A stretch of 64,000 bases of DNA from Sphingobacterium sp. B16(2022) (GTDB lineage: Bacteria; Bacteroidota; Bacteroidia; Sphingobacteriales; Sphingobacteriaceae): the NCBI RefSeq assembly GCF_012030425.1, contig NZ_JAAUVN010000006.1, forward strand, positions 124,001 through 188,000, written 5' to 3'. Numbering within the stretch: position 1 is the first letter of the stretch; every line of letters starts with the position of its first letter. Below, in pieces: positions 54,265 through 62,578 of this stretch. A program made the position numbers and the translations under genes. The notes beneath the pieces were generated by a model. The model was not told the DNA's origin. It made no database searches and was given only the letters and a program-made list of their open reading frames with translations.

Positions 54265-54272
54265 TATCTTTG
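54265..54272 (+). promoter_or_regulatory. -7 element just before the GT2 start codon
   Basis: TATCTTTG ends 6 nt before ATG 54279. It argues for ATG 54279 and against the in-frame TTG 54270, which overlaps the element. Confidence 0.5.
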
Positions 54273-54278
54273 CAACCT

Positions 54279-55424
54279 ATGAACATCGTACAGCAATACG
54301 CCTTCTATTACCCTTATATCGCCTTTGGCATCATCGGTTTATTACTGCTCATCCAGTTGTACTATATTATAATTGTATACGGAAAACTGAGTCGTCATAA
54401 AGTGCATTCTTATCAGGAACAAGATCAATTTGATCCTATTTCTGTCATCATCTGTGCACATAACGAACAAAAAAATCTAAAGCAGTTTTTAGCATCAATT
54501 TTAGAGCAGGATTATCCCCAATTTGAAGTGATTGTTGTTAATGATTACTCTACTGACGAGACAAAATGGATTTTAAAAGAATATCAATCTCAATATGATA
54601 ACTTAAGAATTGTCGATATTAAGGAACATATACGGCTTAAGCATGGAAAAAAATTCGCCGTTACCCTAGGAATTAAATCTGCTATTTACGAAAAACTGGT
54701 TTTCACAGATGCTGATTGCAATCCAAGTTCAAGCAATTGGTTAAAAGAAATAGCTGGAGCACTTAACCAACCGGATACAGAGATTGTCATCGGGTACTCC
54801 CCTTATTTTAAATATAAAGGTTTTCTCAATAAACTTATCCGGTTCGAGACAACGCATACAGCAATGAGTTATTTATCGTATGCGATAAAAAAAGATGCTT
54901 ACATGGCTGTAGGCAGAAACATGGCCTACACAAAAACGTTATTTTTCAGTAAAAAGGGATTTGCATCACACATGCACATTAAATCTGGTGATGACGATCT
55001 TTTTGTAAATGAAAACGCTACGAAGAAAAATGTAGCCATATCCATTCATGAGGATGCTATCGTTTACTCAGAACCTAAAACAACCTGGAAAAGCTATTAC
55101 AAACAAAAAGCACGGCATTCGGGCGCTTCGGTTATCTACAAAAAAAGACATCAGCGTATGTTGGGTATGCAATTGATCACTTCATTTTTATTCTATTTTA
55201 CGATTATCCTGACTGCGATTATTTTCCCTAATTACTGGTACGTACCTGTAGCTGCATATCTAATTCGCCTACTTGCACAGCTCATTGTTTTTAGGGCAAT
55301 ATATAAGAAATTAGCAGTTTCTGACCTCATTTGGTGGTTACCATTATTAGACATCATCTACTATTTCTATATTTGCATCAACGGACTATTCAACCGTAAA
55401 AAGAAATCACTTAGCTGGAAATAA
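54279..55424 (+). CDS. Membrane glycosyltransferase, family 2
   Basis: 381 residues. An N-terminal membrane helix (about 12-37), a GT-A domain (55-270) with VIICAHNEQKNL, the donor-binding VVNDYSTDET, the DxD-like FTDADCNP and an acceptor motif with GDDDLF, then QKARHSGAS (like the QxxRW motif). Two or three helices end the protein. Such enzymes make cell-surface polysaccharides or lipid-linked sugars. It precedes rsmG by 24 nt. Substrate unknown. Confidence 0.88.
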   Translation: MNIVQQYAFYYPYIAFGIIGLLLLIQLYYIIIVYGKLSRHKVHSYQEQDQFDPISVIICAHNEQKNLKQFLASILEQDYPQFEVIVVNDYSTDETKWILKEYQSQYDNLRIVDIKEHIRLKHGKKFAVTLGIKSAIYEKLVFTDADCNPSSSNWLKEIAGALNQPDTEIVIGYSPYFKYKGFLNKLIRFETTHTAMSYLSYAIKKDAYMAVGRNMAYTKTLFFSKKGFASHMHIKSGDDDLFVNENATKKNVAISIHEDAIVYSEPKTTWKSYYKQKARHSGASVIYKKRHQRMLGMQLITSFLFYFTIILTAIIFPNYWYVPVAAYLIRLLAQLIVFRAIYKKLAVSDLIWWLPLLDIIYYFYICINGLFNRKKKSLSWK

Positions 55425-55448
55425 TATTCATATTTTAAAACTTTCACT

Positions 55449-56084
55449 TTGAATCCTACAGTAGACATCATATATCAGTATTTTCCAAACTTAACAGAAG
55501 TTCAGAAAACACAATTTGCACAACTTGCAGAACTTTATCCGTTTTGGAACAATCAGATCAATGTTATTTCACGCAAAGACGTTGAAAGCCTTTATCTTCA
55601 TCATGTATTACATTCTTTAGGTATTGCAAAATACGTCATGACATTTGCTCCGGGCACTCGTATTTTAGACGTTGGCACAGGCGGAGGATTCCCAGGAATA
55701 CCATTGGCTATTTTATTTCCTGACGTAAAATTTCATTTAGTAGATTCGATCGGAAAAAAAATTAAAGTTGTTCGCGAAGTTGCGTCTGCTTTAGGACTTG
55801 AGAATGTTGAAGCAGATCACATCCGTGCAGAACAATTGGACGACAAATATGATTTTGTTGTATCACGTGCTGTAACACGATTAGCAGATTTTGCTCCTTG
55901 GATCCGCAATAAATTCCTTAAACAGGATAAAAATGGAATTCCTAACGGTATCTTATATCTAAAAGGTGGTGATCTTAAAGAAGAAATTAAAGAGTCACGA
56001 CTGAAAGCTGAGCTGCACCCACTTTCCGATTATTTTAAAGAAGATTTCTTCGAAACGAAATATGTCGTTTATGTTCCGATGTAA
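55449..56084 (+). CDS. rsmG: 16S rRNA (guanine527-N7)-methyltransferase
   Basis: It methylates G527 of 16S rRNA; loss gives low-level streptomycin resistance in other bacteria. 211 residues: PNLTEVQKTQFAQLAELYPFW and INVISRKD near the N-terminus (residues 15-45), then the SAM loop DVGTGGGFPGIPLAI (about 75-89). The start is TTG. The frame between the upstream stop codon (55422-55424) and residue 64 has no ATG, so TTG 55449 is the only reasonable start. It is in an operon with the GT2 gene. Confidence 0.94.
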   Translation: MNPTVDIIYQYFPNLTEVQKTQFAQLAELYPFWNNQINVISRKDVESLYLHHVLHSLGIAKYVMTFAPGTRILDVGTGGGFPGIPLAILFPDVKFHLVDSIGKKIKVVREVASALGLENVEADHIRAEQLDDKYDFVVSRAVTRLADFAPWIRNKFLKQDKNGIPNGILYLKGGDLKEEIKESRLKAELHPLSDYFKEDFFETKYVVYVPM

Positions 56085-56085
56085 T

Positions 56086-56691
56086 TTAGGGATTTAAGAT
56101 TTCTAATTTAGGGAGACTCAGACGTTGATGAATGATTTCGACAGAATCTAGGTAGTTTTTTAAACTGTGCTGCACATAAGCAATCTGATCGTAATGGTCT
56201 GCCTTGCGCAACCATTTGGAGGAAGGTTCATAATAAGAACGAAATTTAACCAAAGAGTCTCCCGTTAAAGGCGTGTAGGCTTCAGTTAGCGCAGTCCATT
56301 GTGCTAAGACTTTGTCTTGTTCGAACTCCCGCTCGAATAGTCTTTGAAGTCTCCGAGAAGCACGACCCTTCTTACTCAAAAGATTATACAACTTATTGAG
56401 ATTAACGGCAAGACCGCCCTGATATGGCAAGGTCACCATATTTTTAGTATCTCCCCAAAAGTATATGGACTTATATGTAATCTGCTTTTCGGTCATTTTC
56501 TCTTCCGCCGTTAATTTTTTCCCAACTATTAGCGCAGTATCCAGTATATTGGTATCCTGATTAATTATTTTTTTATTCCGAAGAGTGGTATCTTGATAGG
56601 AAAAAACAAAATGAGCAGATGAAGATTTGACCCGGCTAAAAAATAAAAGCAGACAGATAGACATCAAAAAAAATAAGCGACCTGGATTCAT
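56086..56691 (-). CDS. Unrecognised exported protein
   Basis: 201 residues. A signal peptide or anchor lies at about 5-22. After a polar stretch comes KQITYKSIYFWGDTKNMV and a basic KKGRASRRLQRLFERE segment (about 105-122), then a helical C-terminal half with LRKADHYDQIAYVQHSLKN. I do not recognise a family; the domain content suggests a Bacteroidota-specific secreted or periplasmic protein. It is convergent with rsmG, one base apart. A function is not evident. Confidence 0.6.
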   Translation of the reverse strand: MNPGRLFFLMSICLLLFFSRVKSSSAHFVFSYQDTTLRNKKIINQDTNILDTALIVGKKLTAEEKMTEKQITYKSIYFWGDTKNMVTLPYQGGLAVNLNKLYNLLSKKGRASRRLQRLFEREFEQDKVLAQWTALTEAYTPLTGDSLVKFRSYYEPSSKWLRKADHYDQIAYVQHSLKNYLDSVEIIHQRLSLPKLEILNP

Positions 56692-56780
56692 TTCTTTATA
56701 ATTAGTTATTTAAAAATAACAACAAAAGAAATACGAGCGGCGATTTTAACTTTGTTTAACTGTCTATCTATCTTGAATTA

Positions 56781-57017
56781 TTAACCCAATTCTTCTATAA
56801 TTTTTTTGCCAATCGCATTAATCTCTTCATCCATACCAAACATTGGTAAACCAGTCTCAGGATTGGTTTTCAACCACAGATTCTCTGTATCTTTAATAAT
56901 CTGTACATATTCTACCCCTTCTTTAAAAATCACATAAGTATCTTCCTCTTCTGGGAATACCGAGTAAACAATATTTTCAATTTCTATATCAAACGGTTCT
57001 TTCATTTCCATAGTCAT
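56781..57017 (-). CDS. Small acidic conserved-looking protein
   Basis: 78 residues, acidic, no membrane segment: MKEPFDIEIENIVYSVFPEE followed by a beta-rich DTYVIFKEGVEYVQI and a C-terminal helix DEEINAIGKKIIEELG. Codon use and a -7 element (57034-57041) 16 nt upstream support a real gene. Family unknown. It lies 89 nt upstream of the exported protein and may be co-transcribed. Confidence 0.65.
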   Translation of the reverse strand: MTMEMKEPFDIEIENIVYSVFPEEEDTYVIFKEGVEYVQIIKDTENLWLKTNPETGLPMFGMDEEINAIGKKIIEELG

Positions 57018-57033
57018 ATATTTTTATTTCAAA

Positions 57034-57041
57034 CAAAGATA
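57034..57041 (-). promoter_or_regulatory. -7 element of the small acidic protein gene
   Basis: TATCTTTG on the minus strand, 16 nt before ATG 57017. Confidence 0.4.
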
Positions 57042-57165
57042 CAAGCTATCTCATAATTCTCTAAAATATGAAAGTAAAATTCTTTTCTAATCATTTTTGA
57101 TACCAAAAGTAAAACTGTTTTAGCCTGAATTTCAGTAAAATATTATTATCTTTAAATAACCGAAT

Positions 57166-58257
57166 ATGAACTTTTATCATCAAATAGCACTTACCAAAAT
57201 TAAGGGGGTAGGACCTAAAACTGCGCGAGCTTTGCTTACGCACTGCGGCTCTGTGCAAGAAATCTTAGAGACAAATGCCAGTACTTTAGCAAAAATTCCA
57301 GGAGTAAATAGTCGAACAGCTAATGAAATCGCTGCGAAAAACTATCAGGAAGCAACCGAAAAAGAAATGGCATTTGTTGAAAAACACCAGATAAAAGTTT
57401 TATGGATAGATAATCCGGATTATCCTCAGAAATTGAGAAATTGTGAGGATGCACCACTGGTCTTATATTACAAAGGGAATGCCGACCTCAATAAAGAACG
57501 TATGGTCAGCATTGTCGGAACGAGAAATGCCACCAGCTATGGTCGCAAAATTTGCGATACGCTCATTGAACAGATGCAGTCTCTTGATACCACAATTGTA
57601 AGTGGACTGGCCTATGGTATCGATATCATGGCTCACAAAAATGCTTTACTGCATCGGATACCAACAGTGGGTGTATTAGGACATGGACTAGACCGGATTT
57701 ATCCGGCGACTCATAGAGAAACAGCGTCAGCAATGCTTCAACAGGGTGGATTACTAACCGAATTTCCTTCAGACAGCAATCTTGACCGACAAAATTTCCC
57801 TATGCGAAATCGCATTATAGCAGGCATGTCTGATGTAACGATTGTCATAGAGGCGGCCACAAAGGGAGGCGCGCTCATTACTGCTGAAATAGCAAATAGC
57901 TATAACCGCGATGTATGCGCATTCCCGGGAGCAATAGATCAGCTTTATTCGGCAGGTTGTAATTATTTAATTAAAACCAACCGCGCACATCTGATCCGGG
58001 ATGCGAAAGATCTTTGCTACCTGATGAATTGGGAAACTTCAGAAAAACAAACAGGTATACAGCTCCCGCTCCTACCTCCTGAGTTAAATAAAGATCAGTT
58101 GCACCTCTATCTCTTTCTCCAGGGTAAACAGCAAGTGGGTATTGACGACATCACGCTTTACTGTAACTGGCCACAAAGTAAACTTGCGATGATTTTACTC
58201 GAAATGGAGATGAATGGTCATATCACCTCTTTACCTGGAAAAATGTATAAAATTTAA
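57166..58257 (+). CDS. dprA: DNA processing protein DprA (Smf)
   Basis: DprA binds incoming single-stranded DNA and loads RecA during natural transformation. 363 residues: helix-hairpin-helix region (1-60, IKGVGPKTARALL), Rossmann-like DprA domain (about 100-300) with GTRNATSYGR, SGLAYGIDIMAH, GGLLTEFPS and RNRIIAG, and a C-terminal winged helix (about 300-363). All core motifs are present. Presence does not prove competence. A TATCTTTA (one mismatch to the -7 consensus) lies at 57147-57154. Confidence 0.95.
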   Translation: MNFYHQIALTKIKGVGPKTARALLTHCGSVQEILETNASTLAKIPGVNSRTANEIAAKNYQEATEKEMAFVEKHQIKVLWIDNPDYPQKLRNCEDAPLVLYYKGNADLNKERMVSIVGTRNATSYGRKICDTLIEQMQSLDTTIVSGLAYGIDIMAHKNALLHRIPTVGVLGHGLDRIYPATHRETASAMLQQGGLLTEFPSDSNLDRQNFPMRNRIIAGMSDVTIVIEAATKGGALITAEIANSYNRDVCAFPGAIDQLYSAGCNYLIKTNRAHLIRDAKDLCYLMNWETSEKQTGIQLPLLPPELNKDQLHLYLFLQGKQQVGIDDITLYCNWPQSKLAMILLEMEMNGHITSLPGKMYKI

Positions 58258-58281
58258 ACCTAAACAACCTTATAAATCTAA

Positions 58282-59766
58282 ATGAAAGAAAATACAAATA
58301 CCAAAACTATTTGGAAAGTAATCGGTGCGTCCTCCATGGGAACACTGATTGAATGGTATGACTTTTTTATCTTCGGAAGTTTATCCATCGTCATTTCAAC
58401 CAAATTTTTCCCTGCGGACAATCCGACTGCGGCTTTCCTTTCTACCTTAGCCACATTTGCTGCTGGTTTTGTTGTCAGACCCTTCGGTGCACTTTTTTTC
58501 GGTAGATTAGGAGACCTTATCGGAAGAAAATACACATTTATGGTTACACTGTTGCTCATGGGAGGTGCCACTTTCTTGATCGGTTGTATACCCAGCTATG
58601 AGAGCATTGGCTTTCTTGCCCCCTTACTCGTACTGATCTTACGTTTATTGCAAGGGCTGGCACTTGGTGGTGAATATGGTGGAGCGGCAACTTATGTGGC
58701 AGAACATGCCCCTGAAGGTCAACGTGGCTATTGGACATCCTGGATACAGACGACAGCAACTTTCGGTTTATTTATCTCTTTGGTTGTTATACTCGTAACA
58801 AAATACATCTTGACCGAAGAACAATTTGACGCCTGGGGATGGCGTGTTCCATTTATTCTATCCATATTGATGGTGTATGTGTCTTACCTCATCCGTAAAA
58901 ACATGAGTGAATCGCCCGAGTTTGCCAAAGCGAAAGAAGAGGGTACAACAAGCAAAAATCCTTTAAAAGAAAGCTTTGGAAACCGGTATAACTTAAAATT
59001 TGTGTTGCTTGCTTTATTTGGCGCAGCTATGGGACAAGGAGTCGTATGGTATACGGGACAATTCTATTCCATGAGTTACATGAAAACTGTGATGCACCTC
59101 AATTCGGACGAAGCTGATATGATCTTAGGAACGGCATTGCTGATCGGAACACCATTTTTTATTCTTTTTGGCTGGTTAAGTGACAAAGTCGGCCGTAAAT
59201 GGATTATGCTTTTGGGCATGCTACTGGCACTTTGTACCTATAGACCTATATACAAAGCGATGTATCAACTAGCGGATACCAGCACAAAAGAAGTGAGCTC
59301 GACCAATACATTAAAATTGGCCGATAACAAGCTTCAAACGGTTATCCACTATACTGATGGAACACGTTCTCAAGAAATAAGCCACGATCAATCGACCGAA
59401 CATGATACGCTTATTAAAAAAACGGTAACGGTGCATGGTAGTAACCGCATAGGTTTAACGGCATTGATATTTATTCAGATCATATACATCACCATGGTGT
59501 ATGGACCAATCGCGGCATTTCTGGTGGAAATGTTTCCGGTTAAAATTCGTTACACGTCCATGTCCTTACCTTACCATGTCGGTAATGGCATTTTCGGAGG
59601 CTTATTGCCTGCAATTTCGACTTACCTGACGACAAATGCGCAAATTGCTCAGGATCCTGAATTTTATTTGGCAGGACTCTGGTATCCGATCATTATTGCG
59701 GCTGTATGTTTCATAATCGGATCGTTGTATATTAAAAATAAACCTAATCACCTCAACAATGGATAA
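58282..59766 (+). CDS. MHS-family MFS transporter (ProP/ShiA-like)
   Basis: 494 residues, twelve helices. The MHS subfamily features are visible: ASSMGTLIEWYDFFIFG near the start (residues 16-32), GRLGDLIGRKYT (about 74-85), RLLQGLALGGEYGGAAT (about 115-131) and GWLSDKVGRKW (about 293-303). MHS proteins move organic acids, osmolytes, or shikimate by proton symport. A 60-residue extra segment (about 320-385, rich in T/S/N/H) lies between later helices, which is longer than usual. The next small gene overlaps its end by 8 nt. Confidence 0.88.
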   Translation: MKENTNTKTIWKVIGASSMGTLIEWYDFFIFGSLSIVISTKFFPADNPTAAFLSTLATFAAGFVVRPFGALFFGRLGDLIGRKYTFMVTLLLMGGATFLIGCIPSYESIGFLAPLLVLILRLLQGLALGGEYGGAATYVAEHAPEGQRGYWTSWIQTTATFGLFISLVVILVTKYILTEEQFDAWGWRVPFILSILMVYVSYLIRKNMSESPEFAKAKEEGTTSKNPLKESFGNRYNLKFVLLALFGAAMGQGVVWYTGQFYSMSYMKTVMHLNSDEADMILGTALLIGTPFFILFGWLSDKVGRKWIMLLGMLLALCTYRPIYKAMYQLADTSTKEVSSTNTLKLADNKLQTVIHYTDGTRSQEISHDQSTEHDTLIKKTVTVHGSNRIGLTALIFIQIIYITMVYGPIAAFLVEMFPVKIRYTSMSLPYHVGNGIFGGLLPAISTYLTTNAQIAQDPEFYLAGLWYPIIIAAVCFIIGSLYIKNKPNHLNNG

Positions 59767-59986
59767 ACTAAAAAAAATATTAGGGATTCTTTGGATTGCG
59801 CTGGCGCTATTTACTGCATACTTTTGTCTTTTTGAGCTCGCAATTCCTAAAATAATGATCGGACATCAAGAAGATTTAGTATTCGGAATCATTATTATGT
59901 TCATTTTAACACCAATTATCTCACTTGGTCTAGGTCTTTTTGGGTATTATTCGCTCTGTGGCGAGTATGGAAAAGACAAGACTTAA
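59759..59986 (+). CDS. Small membrane protein coupled to the MFS transporter
   Basis: 75 residues with two predicted membrane helices (about 8-28 and 42-65), no signal for secretion. It starts 8 nt before the transporter stop codon (ATG 59759), so it is translated with it. Likely a small transporter partner or chaperone, analogous in layout to tiny subunits of other symporters. The family is not certain. Confidence 0.65.
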   Translation: MDKLKKILGILWIALALFTAYFCLFELAIPKIMIGHQEDLVFGIIIMFILTPIISLGLGLFGYYSLCGEYGKDKT

Positions 59987-60035
59987 AATTATTCTTATTG
60001 ACTATCAGCGAAGTAAGCACTAATAGCAAAATATC

Positions 60036-60066
60036 TTTCTTTAGAAGGATTTTTTTTCTACTTTTG
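60036..60066 (+). promoter_or_regulatory. Promoter of the SRP RNA
   Basis: -7 element TACTTTTG at 60059-60066, with TTTC (near TTTG) at 60036-60039, 19-nt spacer. Transcription would begin at about G60071. Confidence 0.6.
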
Positions 60067-60070
60067 TGAC

Positions 60071-60165
60071 GGGTAAGTCTTTTACGACCAGCTCCCATTG
60101 ACTCCCCCAGGTTGGGAACAAAGCAAGGGTATTTGGTTGAGCGGTGCGATAAAAGGAGCTTACCC
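60071..60165 (+). ncRNA. ffs: Signal recognition particle 4.5S RNA (bacterial small SRP)
   Basis: The RNA of the signal recognition particle binds Ffh and guides membrane proteins. The segment starts and ends with complementary GGGTAAG (60071-60077) and CTTACCC (60159-60165). In the middle is the conserved domain: CCCCCAGGTTGGGAACAAAG (60104-60123), then CAAGGG, matching the Ffh-binding hairpin pattern AGG..GGAA..AGCA. Length about 95 nt fits the Bacteroidota form. A promoter lies just upstream and a T run after the end stem (ATTTTTT). An overlapping minus-strand ORF (59916-60167) is rejected. Confidence 0.82.
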
Positions 60166-60243
60166 ATTTTTTATGCCCAAAATTTCGGGTCAGCTTCCTT
60201 TCACAAATCGTAAATACACAGCAATTTTAAGGAATACTTCTAC

Positions 60244-60264
60244 TAAACAAAATAATTTTGTTTA
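60244..60264 (+). promoter_or_regulatory. Palindrome covering the accD -7 element
   Basis: Perfect 10-bp arms TAAACAAAAT (60244-60253) and ATTTTGTTTA (60255-60264) around one central A. The -7 element TAATTTTG is at 60253-60260. It may be an operator for a fatty-acid-linked regulator, or chance in AT-rich DNA. Confidence 0.45.
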
Positions 60265-60289
60265 TTTGTAACTGAATTAGAACTATCGT

Positions 60290-61132
60290 ATGAGTTGGTT
60301 TAAAAGAGATAAAGCCGGAATTAACACGGCAACAGAAAATAAAAAAGAGGCGCCAGACGGATTGTGGAACAAATGTCCATCATGTAAAAAACCGTTGTTG
60401 AACCTTGAACAAATCGAAAACAATTACGTTTGTCAATACTGTGGATACCACCTTAGAATTGGTTCTGCAGCTTATTTTTCAATCATTTTTGATAATAACG
60501 AGTTTACTGAATTATTCCCGACATTAAGCTCAGGTGACCCGATCAATTTCTTCGATTCAAAACCTTATACAGAACGTTTAAAAGAAAGTCAGGCTAAAAC
60601 AGGTCTGGTTGATGCTATTCGTTCTGGTCATGGTAAAATCGATGGGCAGGAACTGGTTATCGCTTGTATGGACTTTAACTTCATCGGAGGTTCTATGGGT
60701 TCTGTAGTAGGTGAGAAAATTGCACGTTCCATCGATTACTGTATCGAACATAACATTCCTTTTATGTTGATCTCCAAATCAGGTGGAGCCCGTATGATGG
60801 AGGCCGCATTCTCATTGATGCAAATGGCGAAAACAGCGGCAAAATTAGCCCTATTGGCTAAAGCAAAATTGCCTTATGTTTGTTTGCTTACAGATCCGAC
60901 GACAGGAGGTGTTACCGCTTCTTACGCCATGTTAGGAGATATCAATATTGCTGAACCAGGAGCTTTAATCGGTTTTGCAGGTCCACGCGTTATCAAAGAA
61001 ACAATCAAAAAGGATCTTCCTAAAGGATTCCAGACTTCAGAATTTATTTTAGAGCACGGCTTCCTGGATTTTATCGTAGACAGAAGACAATTAAAAGAAA
61101 AAGTATCAACATACTTGAGGTTGATTAAATAA
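60290..61132 (+). CDS. accD: Acetyl-CoA carboxylase carboxyltransferase subunit beta
   Basis: It forms the carboxyltransferase with AccA, making malonyl-CoA for fatty-acid synthesis. 280 residues: an N-terminal zinc ribbon with four cysteines (Cys29, Cys32, Cys48, Cys51; CPSCKK and CQYCGYH), then the crotonase-like domain with [12 protein letters not shown] and the acyl-CoA oxyanion loop SGGARMMEA. Length is typical. The upstream palindrome suggests specific control. A double hairpin follows. Confidence 0.96.
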   Translation: MSWFKRDKAGINTATENKKEAPDGLWNKCPSCKKPLLNLEQIENNYVCQYCGYHLRIGSAAYFSIIFDNNEFTELFPTLSSGDPINFFDSKPYTERLKESQAKTGLVDAIRSGHGKIDGQELVIACMDFNFIGGSMGSVVGEKIARSIDYCIEHNIPFMLISKSGGARMMEAAFSLMQMAKTAAKLALLAKAKLPYVCLLTDPTTGGVTASYAMLGDINIAEPGALIGFAGPRVIKETIKKDLPKGFQTSEFILEHGFLDFIVDRRQLKEKVSTYLRLIK

Positions 61133-61152
61133 TAATCGGTCTTTAAAATATC

Positions 61153-61207
61153 TTCGGTGTTCCACCGAAAAAATAAGAGCTCCTACTATTGGAGCTCTTA
61201 TTTTTTT
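61153..61207. terminator. Tandem hairpins after accD, bidirectional
   Basis: First a 7-bp stem (TTCGGTG 61153-61159 with 61163-61169), then a perfect 13-bp stem (61171-61183 with 61191-61203) with a T run. The second lies over the stop codon of the convergent HExxH gene. Confidence 0.85.
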
Positions 61208-61539
61208 AGATACTTAAAAAAAGCCCAAAATCTCCGCTTGGACAAATAATCAAGATCAGCCTCATTGGCATAAGCCTCTCGCTCGTAAGATATATTCAGG
61301 TAAGCCTGATGGAAATTTCTGTACTGCAGATAACGAAATAAAAATTCAATAAGATAACTGATATAAAAGAATATAATGAGCAATTCCACCGCCTGCCTCA
61401 TATGTATCTGCTCGTGATTGATCAATTGACGGTTATCTTTAAATATACGCTTCTTTAGAAAAATAAAAGGATAAATAGTAATGGCATCAGCCTTTCCCCA
61501 TGAAAATACTTTTGTCCAAAACCGACTAACCAAAATCAT
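61198..61539 (-). CDS. Small membrane protein with HExxH zinc-protease-like motif
   Basis: 113 residues. The motif NHEQIHMRQ (41-49, HExxH at 42-46) is followed by one strong membrane helix (about 52-70) and YEREAYANEAD (85-95), where a Glu could be the third zinc ligand. This is the minimal set of a membrane-embedded gluzincin peptidase, but the rest of any known protease domain is absent. It is in an intergenic setting opposite the MerR gene. Function unknown. Codon use looks normal. Confidence 0.65.
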   Translation of the reverse strand: MILVSRFWTKVFSWGKADAITIYPFIFLKKRIFKDNRQLINHEQIHMRQAVELLIIFFYISYLIEFLFRYLQYRNFHQAYLNISYEREAYANEADLDYLSKRRFWAFFKYLKK

Positions 61540-61581
61540 ATCTTTTCAAATTAAATCCAATTCTATAAATTACTACGAATC

Positions 61582-61655
61582 AAGATAGATAATTTTTATT
61601 ATCTATCTTACATTGTATATTTCCTCTATAAAATAATTCTTGATGGTAGAGGAAA
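61582..61655. repeat. Two strong inverted repeats in the divergent merR region
   Basis: First: a perfect 12-bp stem (AAGATAGATAAT 61582-61593 with 61598-61609) and a 4-nt loop. Second: a perfect 9-bp inverted repeat (TTTCCTCTA 61620-61628 with 61647-61655). No long T run follows, so they may be operators and not terminators. Confidence 0.6.
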
Positions 61656-61669
61656 GAACGATAAATTTG
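61640..61669 (+). promoter_or_regulatory. Consensus promoter of merR gene
   Basis: TTG at 61640-61642, 19-nt spacer and TAAATTTG at 61662-61669, a full Bacteroidota match. A second -7 element, TAAGTTTG, is at 61707-61714. Confidence 0.65.
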
Positions 61670-61706
61670 TTTTATATTAGGTGCAACGATATTCAACAAA
61701 TTTATC
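61660..61706 (+). promoter_or_regulatory. 12-bp inverted repeat overlapping the merR promoter (candidate operator)
   Basis: Perfect arms GATAAATTTGTT (61660-61671) and AACAAATTTATC (61695-61706), spacer 23 nt. The left arm covers one -7 element and the right arm abuts the second. Probable binding site for a regulator, perhaps the MerR protein itself. Confidence 0.6.
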
Positions 61707-61738
61707 TAAGTTTGTTATATAAAAATTAACAGATTAGT

Positions 61739-62074
61739 ATGCCTTACAAAGAGCGCGAAATTAATAAATTGTATTACACGATGGGTGAAGTGACAACCAT
61801 GTTTGATGTCAACGCATCCCAAATTCGTTTCTACGAGCGTGAATTTGATATTATTCAACCAAAAAAGAATAAAAAAGGAAATCGTCTATTTACCCAAGAT
61901 GATATTGCTAATTTAAAAATCATCTTCAATCTGGTTAAAGATAAAGGTTATACCCTTCAAGGTGCACGTGAATATCTGCGCACTAATAAATCTGAAGCTA
62001 AAGAAAATCAGCGCGTCGTCGATTCTTTAGAAAAATTAAAGAGCTTTTTATTGGAAGTACGCGACAGCTTATAA
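61739..62074 (+). CDS. MerR-family transcriptional regulator
   Basis: 111 residues: a winged helix-turn-helix of MerR type (about 12-80) with YYTMGEVTTMFDVNASQIRF (the recognition part), FYEREFD and GNRLFTQDDIANL, then a coiled dimerisation helix (80-108). No C-terminal effector domain or metal cysteines, so it is the short MlrA/SoxR-like minimal form common in Bacteroidota. Target genes are unknown. A long promoter palindrome lies just upstream. Confidence 0.9.
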   Translation: MPYKEREINKLYYTMGEVTTMFDVNASQIRFYEREFDIIQPKKNKKGNRLFTQDDIANLKIIFNLVKDKGYTLQGAREYLRTNKSEAKENQRVVDSLEKLKSFLLEVRDSL

Positions 62075-62082
62075 TGAGTTGC

Positions 62083-62577
62083 CTACCTTCCCGCAAGTTC
62101 AATAATCTCTAAATTTTCAATTTTACTGCCATTTATTTCAAACCGCATAAGTGTTCTCACTTTGTGCCAGCCCTGTTTTCCCGCAGCTCCTGGATTTAGA
62201 TGTAGGCATTTTAACTTCTGATCATACATCACCTTCAAGATATGCGAATGCCCCGTAATAAAAAGCTGGGGAGGATGAGTCGTTATCTGCTTTTTTATCC
62301 GTGGTGCATACTTACCGGGATACCCGCCGATATGTGTCAACCAAACATCTACGCCTTCACAGGTGAACCTCAGATCTTCGGGAAAACGATGACGTAGTTC
62401 TTGATCATCGATATTTCCATAAACACCTCGTAAAGGTTTAAAACCTTCCAGTTGGTCTGCAACAGCGGCATTTCCAAAATCACCAATATGCCAAATTTCG
62501 TCACAGTTTTCAAAGTGCTTAAACACCGACTCGTCCAGATAAGCATGTGTATCTGATATCAATCCAATTCTTATCAT
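62083..62577 (-). CDS. YfcE/MJ0936-type metallophosphoesterase
   Basis: 164 residues, a calcineurin-like phosphodiesterase with two metal ions. All five motifs are visible: SDTH (8-11), GDFGN (32-36), GNIDD (54-58), LTHIGG (80-85) and GHSH (109-112). The small size fits the YfcE type, which hydrolyses phosphodiesters in vitro; the in vivo substrate is unknown. It is one base downstream of trmN6's stop codon, so both genes are one operon. Confidence 0.92.
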   Translation of the reverse strand: MIRIGLISDTHAYLDESVFKHFENCDEIWHIGDFGNAAVADQLEGFKPLRGVYGNIDDQELRHRFPEDLRFTCEGVDVWLTHIGGYPGKYAPRIKKQITTHPPQLFITGHSHILKVMYDQKLKCLHLNPGAAGKQGWHKVRTLMRFEINGSKIENLEIIELAGR

Positions 62578-62578
62578 A

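Noticed and set aside
54185-54400. 71-codon ORF before and inside the GT2 gene
   Set aside because: Out of frame with the glycosyltransferase and covering its promoter and start.
59916-60167. Minus-strand ORF across the SRP RNA
   Set aside because: The sequence is explained by the 4.5S RNA with its promoter and end pairing.
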